Source: Pseudomonas taiwanensis
GTDB lineage: Bacteria; Pseudomonadota; Gammaproteobacteria; Pseudomonadales; Pseudomonadaceae
Length of the DNA: 64,000 nucleotides
Reading direction: 5' to 3'
Assembly (NCBI RefSeq): GCF_013393345.1
Contig: NZ_QJRF01000060.1
Span: forward strand, 124,001 to 188,000
The position numbers and the translations under genes are program-made. The notes beneath the pieces are model-generated. The model made no database searches, had not been told where the DNA came from, and worked only from the letters and a program-made list of their open reading frames with translations. This document shows positions 22,339-31,353 of this stretch, piece by piece; within the stretch, counting starts at the first letter, position 1, and the number at the start of each line of letters is the position of its first letter.

Positions 22339-23265
22339 TCATTGATCGCGCTTGAGGCGGTCCATCACCACGTCCACCAGCCTGTCGGGCTGGAACTTGG
22401 AGAGGAAGTTATCGCAGCCGACCTTCTTCACCATGGCATCGTTGAAGCTGCCGGACAGCGACGTGTGCATCACCACGTAGAGGTCGCGCAGACGCGGGTC
22501 GTTGCGAATTTCGGTGGTCAGGCGGTAGCCGTCCATTTCCGGCATCTCCGCATCCGTGAAGATCATCAGCAGCTTCTCGGTCATGTTTTCGCCGCTGTCC
22601 GCCCAGGCCTTGAGCATCTTCAATGCCTTCAGCCCATCGCTGGCCATGTGCATGCGCATGCCGAGCTGCGAAAGGGTCTCCCGCAGTTGCGTCAGGGCAA
22701 CGCTGGAGTCGTCCACCAGCAGCACCTCGCGCCCCACGGCCATCTGCAGCAATGGGTTGCCCAGACGATCGGCGGATACCCGAGTGCTCATCGGCACGAT
22801 CTCCGCCAGTACCTTTTCCACGTCTATGACTTCGACGATCTGCTCGTCCACCTTGGTGATCGCCGTCAGGTAGTGTTGGCGGCCCGCGCCACCAGGCGGC
22901 GGCATGATGGACTCCCAGTTGAGATTGAGGATGCGATCCACGCCACCGACCAGGAATGCCTGCACCGAGCGGTTGTACTCGGTGACGATGATGGTGCTGC
23001 GCTCGTCCGGCACCAACGGACGCATGCCGATGGCCTGGGACAGGTCGATCACCGGCAGCGTCTGACCCCGCAGGTTGACCACACCGCACACGAAGGGATG
23101 GCGTTGCGGGATCAGCGTCATCTTGGGCAGCTGAAGAACTTCCTGCACCTTGAACACGTTGATGGCGAACAGCTGACGACCGCTGAGGCGGAACATCAGG
23201 ATTTCCAGGCGGTTTTCACCCACCAGTTGGGTGCGTTGATCGACGGTGTCGAGAATGCCGGCCAT
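22339..23265 (-). CDS. CheV-type chemotaxis coupling protein (CheW-REC)
   Basis: 308 residues. The CheW domain (about 15-165; RLSGRQLFAINVFKVQEVL, VVNLRGQTLPVIDLSQAIG) is followed by a receiver domain (about 175-305) with VLLVDDSS, the phosphorylatable Asp in IFTDAEMPEMDGY and the Lys in DNFLSKF. CheV proteins link chemoreceptors to CheA and adapt the signal. The ATG at 23265 begins MAGILDTVDQRT, usual for the family. No other chemotaxis gene is nearby. Confidence 0.92.
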   Translation of the reverse strand: MAGILDTVDQRTQLVGENRLEILMFRLSGRQLFAINVFKVQEVLQLPKMTLIPQRHPFVCGVVNLRGQTLPVIDLSQAIGMRPLVPDERSTIIVTEYNRSVQAFLVGGVDRILNLNWESIMPPPGGAGRQHYLTAITKVDEQIVEVIDVEKVLAEIVPMSTRVSADRLGNPLLQMAVGREVLLVDDSSVALTQLRETLSQLGMRMHMASDGLKALKMLKAWADSGENMTEKLLMIFTDAEMPEMDGYRLTTEIRNDPRLRDLYVVMHTSLSGSFNDAMVKKVGCDNFLSKFQPDRLVDVVMDRLKRDQ

Positions 23266-23399
23266 GGAACTTCCTCTGCTGCGAATGCGATATGGGCAGG
23301 ACTGCCATGGCAGCGTTTCGGCAAAGCGCCGCAAAACTGAAGACATGGCACCGAGCCATCATGCCGCAGCCAACCCCATGACGCCAGCGCGCCCGGGGC

Positions 23400-24299
23400 T
23401 CAGCCTGGCAGCAGCAGCGGAGAGTCTTCGGGCAGATGCAACCGCAGCGCCCCCACCCGTGCGGAGACGCGCAGGCGCGAGCTTTCCAGCGGTTCGCCAT
23501 CGAGGTTCAGGTCCAGCCCTTCCGCAGCTTCCACTTCTACCCACGGCAGGCGCGCGCTCACGGAAACCGCCTCCAGACCGAGGATGCCGCCGGACAGCAG
23601 TGTCGTCAGGGTGCCCACCACATCCTGGGGAGCCGGGATGATGCAGAGGTCCAGCAGCCCATCGTTCAGCACCGCCTGCGGACACAGCGGATGGCCACCG
23701 CCGGCCTGGCGTCCATTGCCGATGCCGAGCGCCAGGAACTCGCCCTCCCAGAAGAAATCCGGACCGCGAAAACGGCCCATGGCCGAATGGACTTCGGCGA
23801 AATGGGTAAGGCCCGTGAGGAAATAGGCAGCCCCACCGAGCACTTTCTTCAGGTCTTCGGAGGTGTTGGCCGTGATCTTCGAACCGAATCCCCCCGTCAC
23901 CATATTGAGGAATAGATGGCCGTCTGCATCGCCCAGGTCGATCGCTCGCGGCGCCACATCCAGCAGGGCCAATGCTTCGACGGGTTCGAGGGGTACTCCA
24001 GCGGCACGTGCGAAATCGTTGGCCGTGCCCAAGGGCAACAGCGCCAGGCTGGCATCTCTATCCGCCCGAACCATGGCTTCGGCCACCTCGCGCAAGGTGC
24101 CGTCACCGCCCCCGGCGATCAGCGTCCGATAGCCCGCTGCCAGCGCTTCCCCCACGAGTCGGCGCGCATCACCCGCTTCCCAGGTGACGCGCACCGCCAA
24201 GTCCCACCCGTCCGCCCGGCGTGCTTCGATCACCGTTCTAACGTCGTCGTTGGTTGCCTGTTTGCCGTGCAGGATCAGCAAGGCCTTGCGCTCGCCCAT
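23400..24299 (-). CDS. yegS: Diacylglycerol-kinase-type lipid kinase YegS
   Basis: 299 residues. The catalytic core has the GGGDGTLREVAEAM nucleotide-binding motif and the PLGTANDFARAAG segment of the DAGK family, followed by the beta-sandwich C-terminal half. YegS phosphorylates lipids such as phosphatidylglycerol in vitro; its physiological substrate is unclear. ATG at 24299 (MGERKALLILHGKQA) in PAO1 context PA3023. Divergent from the pirin gene. Confidence 0.9.
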   Translation of the reverse strand: MGERKALLILHGKQATNDDVRTVIEARRADGWDLAVRVTWEAGDARRLVGEALAAGYRTLIAGGGDGTLREVAEAMVRADRDASLALLPLGTANDFARAAGVPLEPVEALALLDVAPRAIDLGDADGHLFLNMVTGGFGSKITANTSEDLKKVLGGAAYFLTGLTHFAEVHSAMGRFRGPDFFWEGEFLALGIGNGRQAGGGHPLCPQAVLNDGLLDLCIIPAPQDVVGTLTTLLSGGILGLEAVSVSARLPWVEVEAAEGLDLNLDGEPLESSRLRVSARVGALRLHLPEDSPLLLPG

Positions 24300-24505
24300 A
24301 TCACCTCCATCGATCAGGAATGGCCGGAGTATAGGACCGCAAGACTTCGACAATGACGCCCGTGCCGATTGTTCCAACGCCAAACCAATCGACTATTTAG
24401 ATATCAATTGCGGAAAAATTGCGCTTTTGCACAGTTATATGATGATTGATCATGCCACCCATTCCTCCGGAGAACTCCCTCCGCGAGCAGACTGGAGAAC
24501 TGAAC

Positions 24506-25204
24506 ATGATCGAAGTACGCCCCTTCACTGAACTGGGTGGAGCCCACCACGGCTGGCTCAATGCCCGTCATCACTTTTCCTTCGCCAGCTATTACGACAG
24601 CCAGCGGATGAACTGGGGTCAACTGCGGGTATGGAACGACGACGAGATCGCGCCCCACAGTGGCTTCCCGCCGCATCCGCACCAGGACATGGAAATCATC
24701 ACCTACGTCCGCGAGGGTGCCATCACCCATAAGGACAACCTCGGCAACCAGGGCCGCACCGAAGCCGGTGACGTGCAAGTGATGAGCGCCGGCACGGGTA
24801 TCGCCCACAGCGAGTACAACCTGGAAGACGAAACCACCAAGATCTTCCAGATCTGGATCATGCCCACCGAGTACGGTGCTGCGCCGTCCTGGGGCGCCCG
24901 TCCCTTCCCCAAGGGAGAGCGTGCAGGCAGCTTCGTCACCCTGGCGAGCGGGATCGATGAAGGCACCGACGCCCTGCACATCCGCGCCAACGCGCGACTC
25001 GTCGCCGCGACCCTGAAGGCAGGACAAAGCGCCGAGTACCGCCTGGAGAAAGGCCGCAAGGCCTACCTGGTGGCAGCCAAGGGCAAATACGAGGTGAACG
25101 GCGTTGCTGCCGAGGCCCGCGACGGCGTGGCGGTGCACGATGTGGAAGTGCTCAGCTTCACCGCCAGCGAGGACAGCGAAATCGTCCTGGTGGATGTGGC
25201 CTGA
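24506..25204 (+). CDS. Pirin-family bicupin
   Basis: 232 residues with both cupin halves. The metal ligands appear as PHPHQDMEI and, later, GIAHSEYN. The start MIEVRPFTELGGAHHGWLNARHHFSFA is typical of the YhhW type, which has quercetin 2,3-dioxygenase activity in vitro. The true in vivo role of bacterial pirins is not settled. ATG at 24506 with GGAGAA upstream. A REP-like repeat follows. Confidence 0.9.
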   Translation: MIEVRPFTELGGAHHGWLNARHHFSFASYYDSQRMNWGQLRVWNDDEIAPHSGFPPHPHQDMEIITYVREGAITHKDNLGNQGRTEAGDVQVMSAGTGIAHSEYNLEDETTKIFQIWIMPTEYGAAPSWGARPFPKGERAGSFVTLASGIDEGTDALHIRANARLVAATLKAGQSAEYRLEKGRKAYLVAAKGKYEVNGVAAEARDGVAVHDVEVLSFTASEDSEIVLVDVA

Positions 25205-25220
25205 CCAGGCGCTTTCCCTT

Positions 25221-25287
25221 GTGGGAGCGAATTCATTCGCGAGTGGGCCGCAACGCCCTGCTTCATCGCGATTGAAATCGCTCCCAC
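25221..25287. repeat. REP-like inverted repeat pair
   Basis: GTGGGAGCGA at 25221 and its complement, TCGCTCCCAC ending at 25287, bracket 47 bases between convergent genes. Typical Pseudomonas REP doublet. Confidence 0.7.
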
Positions 25288-25315
25288 TGGGGATTCCCAA
25301 ATGCAGTCTCCCGAA

Positions 25316-26875
25316 CTACGCCGGGTAGCCGGTGATATCCCTGATCCTCCGGTACAACGGCCGCAACTGCTTGTACATCCCCTGGTAAACCTCCCGGTAC
25401 AACCGGTCATAGGTCCGCTGTGCCTGCGGGTCCGGCTGGAACACCTGACCTACCCGCGTCATGGCGCCAATCGCCGTCGGAAAGTCCGGGTGCAAGCCCA
25501 GGCCCACCGCGCAGTCGATTGCCGCACCGAGCCCCGAAGTTTCGTAGACGTGCGGCCGCTCAGCCGGCAGGCCGAAGATATCGGCGGTCAGTTGCATGGC
25601 GGCATCGCTCTGGGAACCACCTCCGGATACCCGCAATCGCGTGATGTGAGTGCCGGAACGTTTCTCGATCTGCTCCTTGCCCTGGCGGAGGGCATACGCA
25701 AGACCTTCGAGAATGGCGCGATAGATATGCGCGCGGGTATGAACATCGCCGAAGCCGATGATCGATCCCTTCGCCTCCAGACCCGGCTCACGGATGCCCG
25801 GCGACCAATAGGGCTGCAGCATCAATCCCATGGACCCAGGCGGCACGCTGTTGACCAGCTCGTCGAACAGCGCCTCCGGCTCAACCCCCAGCTCCTTTGC
25901 CCGCTGCATTTCACGCAGGCCGAATTCCTGCTTGAACCAACTGACCATCCAGAAGCCCCGATAGATCATCACCTCAGTGTTGAAGTGATCGGGAATCGCC
26001 GCCGGATAGGGCGGAATCAGCGGGATAGTTTCCAGGTACTTGCGCCGCGTGGTGTTGATCGTCGCGGTCGTGCCGTAGGAGAGACAGGCCATGCTTGGCT
26101 CCACCCCGCCGGCACCAATCACTTCACAGGCCTTGTCGGCACCCGCGGCAATCAGCGGCAGACCTTCCGGGATTCCGGTATGTCGGCTGGCCTCGGCAGT
26201 GATGCTGCCCAAGCGCTCGCCGGGCTTGAAGAGTTCCGGCAACTGCTCGCGGCGCACCGGCATGGACTGCCATTTCCAGTCACGCGGCGCGGCCCACTGC
26301 AGGCGCTTGTAATCGAATGGCAGATAGGCGACCTGGCACGCCACGGAATCGACGAAGCGGCCACACAGCCGGTGACTGAGGAAGCCTGACAGCAGCAGAA
26401 CCTTGTGCGTTCTGGACCAGAGCTCCGGCTGGTTCTGCGCCACCCAGTTGGCCTCCGCCTGGGCACGGAAATAGTCCACCGTGCCCTCCAGACCGATCGC
26501 CTTGAACAACCATCCCCAAGGGCCCTTGATCCGCCCCTCCACCTTGGCCTGGCGCTGGTCGAGCCAGAGAATGGCCGGGCGCAATGGCTTGCCCTGCTCA
26601 TCGACATTGATGACCGTGCCGCGCTGGGTGGTCAGGGACACACCGCGAATCAGGCTGCGGTCGATGTCCACTGACGCCCACAACAGCCGGCAGGCTTCAC
26701 CCAGGCTGTTCCAGTAGTAGTCAGGGTCCTGTTCGGCCCAGCCAGGCTGGCTGGAGTAATAGGCCTCCAGCGGCACCTTGCCCTTGCCCACCAGGTTGCC
26801 TTGCAGGTCGAACAGCAGGGCGCGAACGCTCTGGGTGCCGTTGTCGATGGCCAGCAGATAACTCTTTTCGCTCAC
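25316..26875 (-). CDS. FGGY-family carbohydrate kinase
   Basis: 519 residues with the FGGY fold: LLAIDNGTQSVRALLFD at the N-terminus, WAEQDPDYYW, the catalytic-type Asp in AILWLDQRQ, and the second ATP-binding half with RVSGGGSQSDAAMQ. It belongs to the PA3024-like group and not to classical GlpK. The substrate is unknown. It is the last gene of an operon with a GlpD-like dehydrogenase and an AGPS-like flavoprotein, which suggests a glycerol-like or sugar-alcohol substrate whose phosphate is then oxidised; that is inference. Confidence 0.88.
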   Translation of the reverse strand: MSEKSYLLAIDNGTQSVRALLFDLQGNLVGKGKVPLEAYYSSQPGWAEQDPDYYWNSLGEACRLLWASVDIDRSLIRGVSLTTQRGTVINVDEQGKPLRPAILWLDQRQAKVEGRIKGPWGWLFKAIGLEGTVDYFRAQAEANWVAQNQPELWSRTHKVLLLSGFLSHRLCGRFVDSVACQVAYLPFDYKRLQWAAPRDWKWQSMPVRREQLPELFKPGERLGSITAEASRHTGIPEGLPLIAAGADKACEVIGAGGVEPSMACLSYGTTATINTTRRKYLETIPLIPPYPAAIPDHFNTEVMIYRGFWMVSWFKQEFGLREMQRAKELGVEPEALFDELVNSVPPGSMGLMLQPYWSPGIREPGLEAKGSIIGFGDVHTRAHIYRAILEGLAYALRQGKEQIEKRSGTHITRLRVSGGGSQSDAAMQLTADIFGLPAERPHVYETSGLGAAIDCAVGLGLHPDFPTAIGAMTRVGQVFQPDPQAQRTYDRLYREVYQGMYKQLRPLYRRIRDITGYPA

Positions 26876-26893
26876 GATGCGTCCTTGTTCTTG

Positions 26894-28468
26894 TTATTCC
26901 GGCAGGCTGTAGCAGTGTCGCCAGAGCGCCAGGTAGGCCGCCTCTTCCTCTGCCCAGCGGGAATCGCCCCAACCCAGCAGCGGCTGGCACAGCGAGCGAA
27001 TGCGCGGCAGCTCCGCGCGGGCCCCTTCCGGCAGCAACAGACCGAGGCGCGTCCGACGCAGCAACAGATCATCCAGATGCAGGACCAATTCGCCCTCCGC
27101 CGCCCAGGCCAGTTCGGCCCAAAGCGTATTGCTGCTTCCGACGCGCCCGTTGCCGAGCTTCGCGGCCCAGCGCGCCACTTCGGCAGCACTTCGCCCATGC
27201 CGCCCCACCAGACGCAGACGCTGGGCGGGCGACAGGTTCGTCGCGTCCGGAGCTGCGCAAGGCCGAAACACCAGGTCATCGCCCTCCTCCACAGTCCGGT
27301 CGACGAAGCCTGCGCAGGCATGCAGCACCTCAAGGGCCAGCAGGCGGAAAGTGGTCAGCTTGCCTCCGGCCAGGGTGACGCAGCCGGGCTCCGTCCAGAG
27401 GACGTGCTCGCGCTTCTCATCCGAGGGTTTCAACCGCGCCTCACCATCGCTCACCACCGGCCGAACGCCCGCCCAGGTGGACAGCACATCGCAACGGCCA
27501 ATCCGGGCTGCAGGGAACTGCAGGGCACAGGCTTCCAGCAGGTAGCTGACTTCCGCCTCAGTGATGCGCGCGTCCCGGTCCAGGTCGTCTCGGTGGTCAA
27601 GATCGGTGGTGCCTATCACGGTCGCCCCTTCCCAAGGGAAAACGAAGACCGGCCGACCGTCGGTGGGATGCATGAAGCTGATCGCGTGGGCCAGCGGCAG
27701 GCGCCAGGCCGGAAGCAGAAGATGACTGCCGCGCAGCGGGCGAATGTGCTCCGTGCCCTGTGCAGTGCGCAGACGATCAGCCCAGGCACCTGTGGCCTGG
27801 GCCACCGCACGGCTGCGAAAAGTGAAGCGCTGGCCAGTCTCCAGGTCCTCGGCTTCCAGGCCGGTCACCCTGCCCTGGTCCCGCCGCAAACTCACCACAC
27901 GCACACCGTTCAGGGCCTCGCCACCTTCGGCGCGAGCCTCGCCCAGCACTCGCATCACCAGACGGGCATCGTCGGTAACGGCATCGAAAAAACGGGTGCC
28001 CCCCTGTAAGCCACCTTCGGCCAGGCCAGGCACCAGATAGCGCAGTTGCTGCAGCGGGTAGTAAAAGTGGTTGCGATGCCCGGCGAGCGCGTCGTACACC
28101 GCCAGCAGGCCGCCGAAGATTCGAGGCCCTGGAAAACCGCCGCGGTGCGGCATGACGAAGCTCAACGGCTCCACTAGCCCTGGCGCTTCGGCCAGCAGGC
28201 GCTGGCGTTCACGCACAGAGGCACGGGTAAGGCCGAACTGGCCCTTGGCGATGTAGCGCAAACCGCCGTGGACCATCTTCGAGGACCGGCTCGACGTTCC
28301 CCAGGCAAAGTCCCGCTGTTCCAGCAGCAGGCATTTCCAGCCACGCCTGGCCGCTTCCCGCAGGATGCCGGCACCACAGATGCCGCCGCCGACCACGATC
28401 AGGTCCCACTCGCGGTTGGCCAGTTCGGGCAAGGCAGCGGCGCGCCAACCGGCGTTCCAGGCACCCAT
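26894..28468 (-). CDS. glpD2: GlpD-like FAD-dependent glycerol-3-phosphate dehydrogenase
   Basis: 524 residues. The N-terminal FAD-binding Rossmann motif is VVGGGICGAGILREAARRG, followed by GTSSRSSKMVHGGLRYI, the signature of the GlpD family; the C-terminal DAO_C domain has LAGGKLTTFR. Such enzymes oxidise sn-glycerol-3-phosphate to dihydroxyacetone phosphate and pass electrons to quinones at the inner membrane. It matches the position of PA3025 (glpD2). I chose the ATG at 28468, two bases after the preceding stop (TGAACATG); a TTG two codons upstream is also possible. Confidence 0.88.
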   Translation of the reverse strand: MGAWNAGWRAAALPELANREWDLIVVGGGICGAGILREAARRGWKCLLLEQRDFAWGTSSRSSKMVHGGLRYIAKGQFGLTRASVRERQRLLAEAPGLVEPLSFVMPHRGGFPGPRIFGGLLAVYDALAGHRNHFYYPLQQLRYLVPGLAEGGLQGGTRFFDAVTDDARLVMRVLGEARAEGGEALNGVRVVSLRRDQGRVTGLEAEDLETGQRFTFRSRAVAQATGAWADRLRTAQGTEHIRPLRGSHLLLPAWRLPLAHAISFMHPTDGRPVFVFPWEGATVIGTTDLDHRDDLDRDARITEAEVSYLLEACALQFPAARIGRCDVLSTWAGVRPVVSDGEARLKPSDEKREHVLWTEPGCVTLAGGKLTTFRLLALEVLHACAGFVDRTVEEGDDLVFRPCAAPDATNLSPAQRLRLVGRHGRSAAEVARWAAKLGNGRVGSSNTLWAELAWAAEGELVLHLDDLLLRRTRLGLLLPEGARAELPRIRSLCQPLLGWGDSRWAEEEAAYLALWRHCYSLPE

Positions 28469-28470
28469 GT

Positions 28471-30066
28471 TCAATCCTCGAGCAGAACGCCGGGAGCGAG
28501 ACGCTCCTCGGGGTCGAAGTGCTGTGCCAGGCTCCGCAACGCAGACATGCCCAGAGGCCCTTTTTCCACCGGCAACCAGGGGGCGTGGTCGCGGCCAACG
28601 CCATGTTGATGGCTGATGGTGCCGCGATTCTGCGCGATCACTTCGCTGGCAACGCGTTTGAGTTTGCTCCAGCGCGCCAGGGCCTCGGCGTAACTCGCAC
28701 CGGGACGATAGACGTAGGTGGTGTAGATGCTCGATCCCTCGCCATAGACATGGGACAGGTGCGTGAACACGTGGACGCGCTCGCCTTCATCCGCCAGGCC
28801 ATTGCGCAGGCTTGCTTCGATTTTGCCGAGCAGGCTGTCGACATTGACCCAGTCGGTGGCGGTTTCCAGGGTGTCCACCACATAACCTGCGCTCCACAGC
28901 GCGTGGCGTAGGTAGGGGAAACGGAAGCGATTGTGCTCCCACTTCTTGCCCAGCAAGGTACCGGTGAAAACACCACCGAAGTCCTTCAGCAGGCGCTTGG
29001 CCTGCTTCAGCGACGCGGCGTTCTGCGTGCGGTTGCCCGTGACGCCGAAGGTCAACATGCATTTCCCCGCGCCAGCACCTCGCAGGGCCAGGTACTTCTC
29101 CAGCAGCGCAATCTGCCCCGGATGGCCGGCCAGGGCCAGCTGGGTTTCCGTTTCAATGGCGTTCGACAGGCGCAGCATAGACAGCGGCACCCGCGCCTGG
29201 GCAAGGCGGCGGATGCCTTGGAGCGCCTGGCTCCAGCTGGGCAGGAAAACCGCATAGAAGGCTTCCTGATCGGCCAGCGGGGTGACACGCACCCGCACTT
29301 CGGAAATCACCCCGAAGCGTCCTTCGGAGCCGAGCACCATTTCACGCAGGTCCGGACCCGCCGCCGACGCTGGGAAGGTCGGCAGTTCCATGGCACCGGC
29401 GAAGGTCTCCAGCGTACCGCCGGCAAACAGCTGTTCGATGCGTCCATAACGCAGGGACTGTTGGCCACTGGAGCGACTGGCCACCCAGCCGCCAAGGGTG
29501 GACAGCTCCCAGGACTGCGGGAAATGGCCAAGCGTATAACCACGCGCACGAAGCTGGCTTTCCACCTGAGGGCCGTTGGCACCAGGGCCGAAGGTTGCGA
29601 TCTGGCTTTCTTCGTCCAGCTCCAGCAAGCGGTTCATGCGCGCCAGGGAAAGCGTCAGCACCGGCCGCTCGCTGGCCTGGGGGTTGATATGACCCGCTAC
29701 CGACGTGCCGCCGCCATAGGGAATCAGTACCAGGTCGCGTTCAGCCGCCAGGGTCAACAGCTCGCGGATCTGCTCCGGGGTTTCCGGGAAGGCCACGCCA
29801 TCGGGGAACAGGCCGAAATCGCCCTCGCGCATGGCCAGCCAGTCTGGCAGGCTCTGGCCTCGGGCGTGGCGCACGCGGGTCTCGGCATCCAGGCTGATCA
29901 GCGGATGCGCCGCCAGGCGCGAGGCCGGCACGCGCGCCAGTACCTGCTCAAGAGTCGCATCAGCCAGCGGCTGGCCCATGCTGATGCGTTCGGCCAGGAA
30001 GGCCGCTCCATTGGCCGGCAATTCCACCACCGTCGCCTCATCGCCCCAGCCGTTCCAGCGTCGCAT
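28471..30066 (-). CDS. FAD-binding oxidase of the VAO/AGPS type
   Basis: 531 residues. The FAD-binding PCMH domain is near 110-280 (DLVLIPYGGGTSVAGHINP; GGWVASRSSGQQSLRYG), and the C-terminal FAD-oxidase domain ends with GTISHQHGVGRDHAPWL. This resembles alkyldihydroxyacetonephosphate synthase (AGPS), which makes ether lipids in eukaryotes, and bacterial homologues such as PA3026. The real start is the ATG at 30066 (MRRWNGWGDEATVVELP). First gene of the operon with glpD2 and the FGGY kinase. Reaction unknown. Confidence 0.88.
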   Translation of the reverse strand: MRRWNGWGDEATVVELPANGAAFLAERISMGQPLADATLEQVLARVPASRLAAHPLISLDAETRVRHARGQSLPDWLAMREGDFGLFPDGVAFPETPEQIRELLTLAAERDLVLIPYGGGTSVAGHINPQASERPVLTLSLARMNRLLELDEESQIATFGPGANGPQVESQLRARGYTLGHFPQSWELSTLGGWVASRSSGQQSLRYGRIEQLFAGGTLETFAGAMELPTFPASAAGPDLREMVLGSEGRFGVISEVRVRVTPLADQEAFYAVFLPSWSQALQGIRRLAQARVPLSMLRLSNAIETETQLALAGHPGQIALLEKYLALRGAGAGKCMLTFGVTGNRTQNAASLKQAKRLLKDFGGVFTGTLLGKKWEHNRFRFPYLRHALWSAGYVVDTLETATDWVNVDSLLGKIEASLRNGLADEGERVHVFTHLSHVYGEGSSIYTTYVYRPGASYAEALARWSKLKRVASEVIAQNRGTISHQHGVGRDHAPWLPVEKGPLGMSALRSLAQHFDPEERLAPGVLLED

Positions 30067-30192
30067 GCCGTTCTCCTTGTTCGGGTTGTTTCGAAGGTCT
30101 TGGATGGCTGCATATACTAGCCAGCCGCCCAAAGGCGTCACTGTCGAATCGGGACAGTGGCCATCGCCAATCAGGACATAACAAGAAAACGC

Positions 30193-31215
30193 ATGCACGC
30201 CCTCGGCTATACCTCCGTTCCCGCCCTTCTCAAGTACCTGCGCCATGCGGAACAGCTTGGCCTGGAACAGGCCTCCGTTCTCGCTGCGGCCGGGCTCAGC
30301 CCCGAAGACCTCGCGGACAACGGGCGACGCCTGCCCAGTGAAGTCCACGAGCGCCTGCTGGGCCATCTGATCCGCGAGTCCGGCGATCCGCTCTTCGGTC
30401 TGCATTCAGCGCGCTACGTGCAGCCCGGCTCCTGGAGTGTGCTGGGCTACATAACCATGAACTGCGCCACCCTCGGCGAAGCCATGAGTCGCATCGCGCC
30501 TTACGAAAAGCTGGTGGGTGACATGGGCGTGAGCCGCATCGAGGCCGAGGGCGACCTGGTGCGGATGATCTGGAGTTGCCGCCACCAGGACCCGGCCATC
30601 CGCCGCCACATGGTGGAAAACGTGCTGGCCTCCTGGCTGCTCTATGCCCGCTGGATCGCCGATATGCAGCGCTCACCGAGGGAGGTGTGGTTCGAACACG
30701 CCCAGCCAGAAGGCACCCGCCCCGAAGACTACGAAGCAGTGTTCGGCTGCCCGGTCCATTTCGAACAGCCCTGCAACGCCCTGCTGGTCCCCCTTGAGTA
30801 CCTCGCCGTACCCCTGCGTCAGGCCGATGCCAACCTGCTGCGCACACTGGAGGAACATGCCCTGGCACTGATGGCTGGGCTGGATAACGACGAGCCGCTG
30901 CCGCAACGAGTGAAGAATGCGCTGCGACTGCTGCTCAAGGATGGCCTGCCGCGCAAGGAACGGGTGGCAGAGAAGTTCCATATGACGGTGCGCACCCTGC
31001 AGCGCCACCTTCAACAGGCCGGTACGAGCTACCAGCAGATTCTCGACGAACTGCGCCGCGAACTGGCGGAGCACTACCTGCTGCGCAGCGATCTGCCGAT
31101 CCAGGACATCGCCTGTTACCTGGGCTTCACCGAATCGCGCTCTTTCCACCGCAGCTTCAAGGCCTGGACCGGGCAGACGCCGGGGGAGTATCGGGAGGCG
31201 AAGAGGCAGGGCTGA
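30193..31215 (+). CDS. AraC-family transcriptional regulator (PA3027-like)
   Basis: 340 residues. The N-terminal 'arabinose-binding' type domain of the OruR/ArgR-like subgroup (VPALLKYLRHAEQLGLEQ, GSWSVLGYITMNCATLGEA) is followed by a C-terminal double helix-turn-helix (residues about 240-338: RVAEKFHMTVRTLQRHLQQAG, then IQDIACYLGFTESRSFHRSFKAWTG). It is divergent from the AGPS/GlpD/kinase operon across 126 bases, so it probably regulates it. I prefer the ATG at 30193 to an upstream GTG at 30157. Confidence 0.9.
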   Translation: MHALGYTSVPALLKYLRHAEQLGLEQASVLAAAGLSPEDLADNGRRLPSEVHERLLGHLIRESGDPLFGLHSARYVQPGSWSVLGYITMNCATLGEAMSRIAPYEKLVGDMGVSRIEAEGDLVRMIWSCRHQDPAIRRHMVENVLASWLLYARWIADMQRSPREVWFEHAQPEGTRPEDYEAVFGCPVHFEQPCNALLVPLEYLAVPLRQADANLLRTLEEHALALMAGLDNDEPLPQRVKNALRLLLKDGLPRKERVAEKFHMTVRTLQRHLQQAGTSYQQILDELRRELAEHYLLRSDLPIQDIACYLGFTESRSFHRSFKAWTGQTPGEYREAKRQG

Positions 31216-31230
31216 AGGCAGGAACAAATC

Positions 31231-31328
31231 TGTGGGGGCGATTTCAATCGCTAAGCAGGACGCAGTCCTGCCATATGGGCTTGCATGGGGCAGCTGTGCT
31301 GCCCTTAGCGAATAAATTCGCCCCCACA
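31231..31328. repeat. REP-like block of nested hairpins
   Basis: TGTGGGGGCGA at 31231 and TCGCCCCCACA ending at 31328 enclose further small hairpins (AGCAGGAC...GTCCTGC; GGGCAGC...GCTGCCC). It lies between the convergent araC-type gene and moeA and may serve as terminator for both. Confidence 0.7.
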
Positions 31329-31353
31329 AGGAAAGGCAAAACCCACGCAACTG

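Noticed and set aside
23400-24383. Longer starts for yegS, cheV, fadB, moeA, moaB and others suggested by open upstream frames.
   Set aside because: In each case the conserved N-terminus and ribosome site agree with the inner ATG; the extension covers promoter DNA.
24386-24400. The ten bases GACTATTTAG upstream of the pirin gene also occur at the island edge (54390-54399), so I considered a second attachment site.
   Set aside because: A ten-base match in 64 kb is compatible with chance, the flanking bases differ, and no element or broken gene is found near 24.4 kb.
31231-31328. Repeated palindromes near 25.2, 31.2, 39.7 and 53.9 kb as a possible CRISPR array or origin.
   Set aside because: They are single or paired REP-type units far apart, without regular spacers, DnaA boxes or cas genes.
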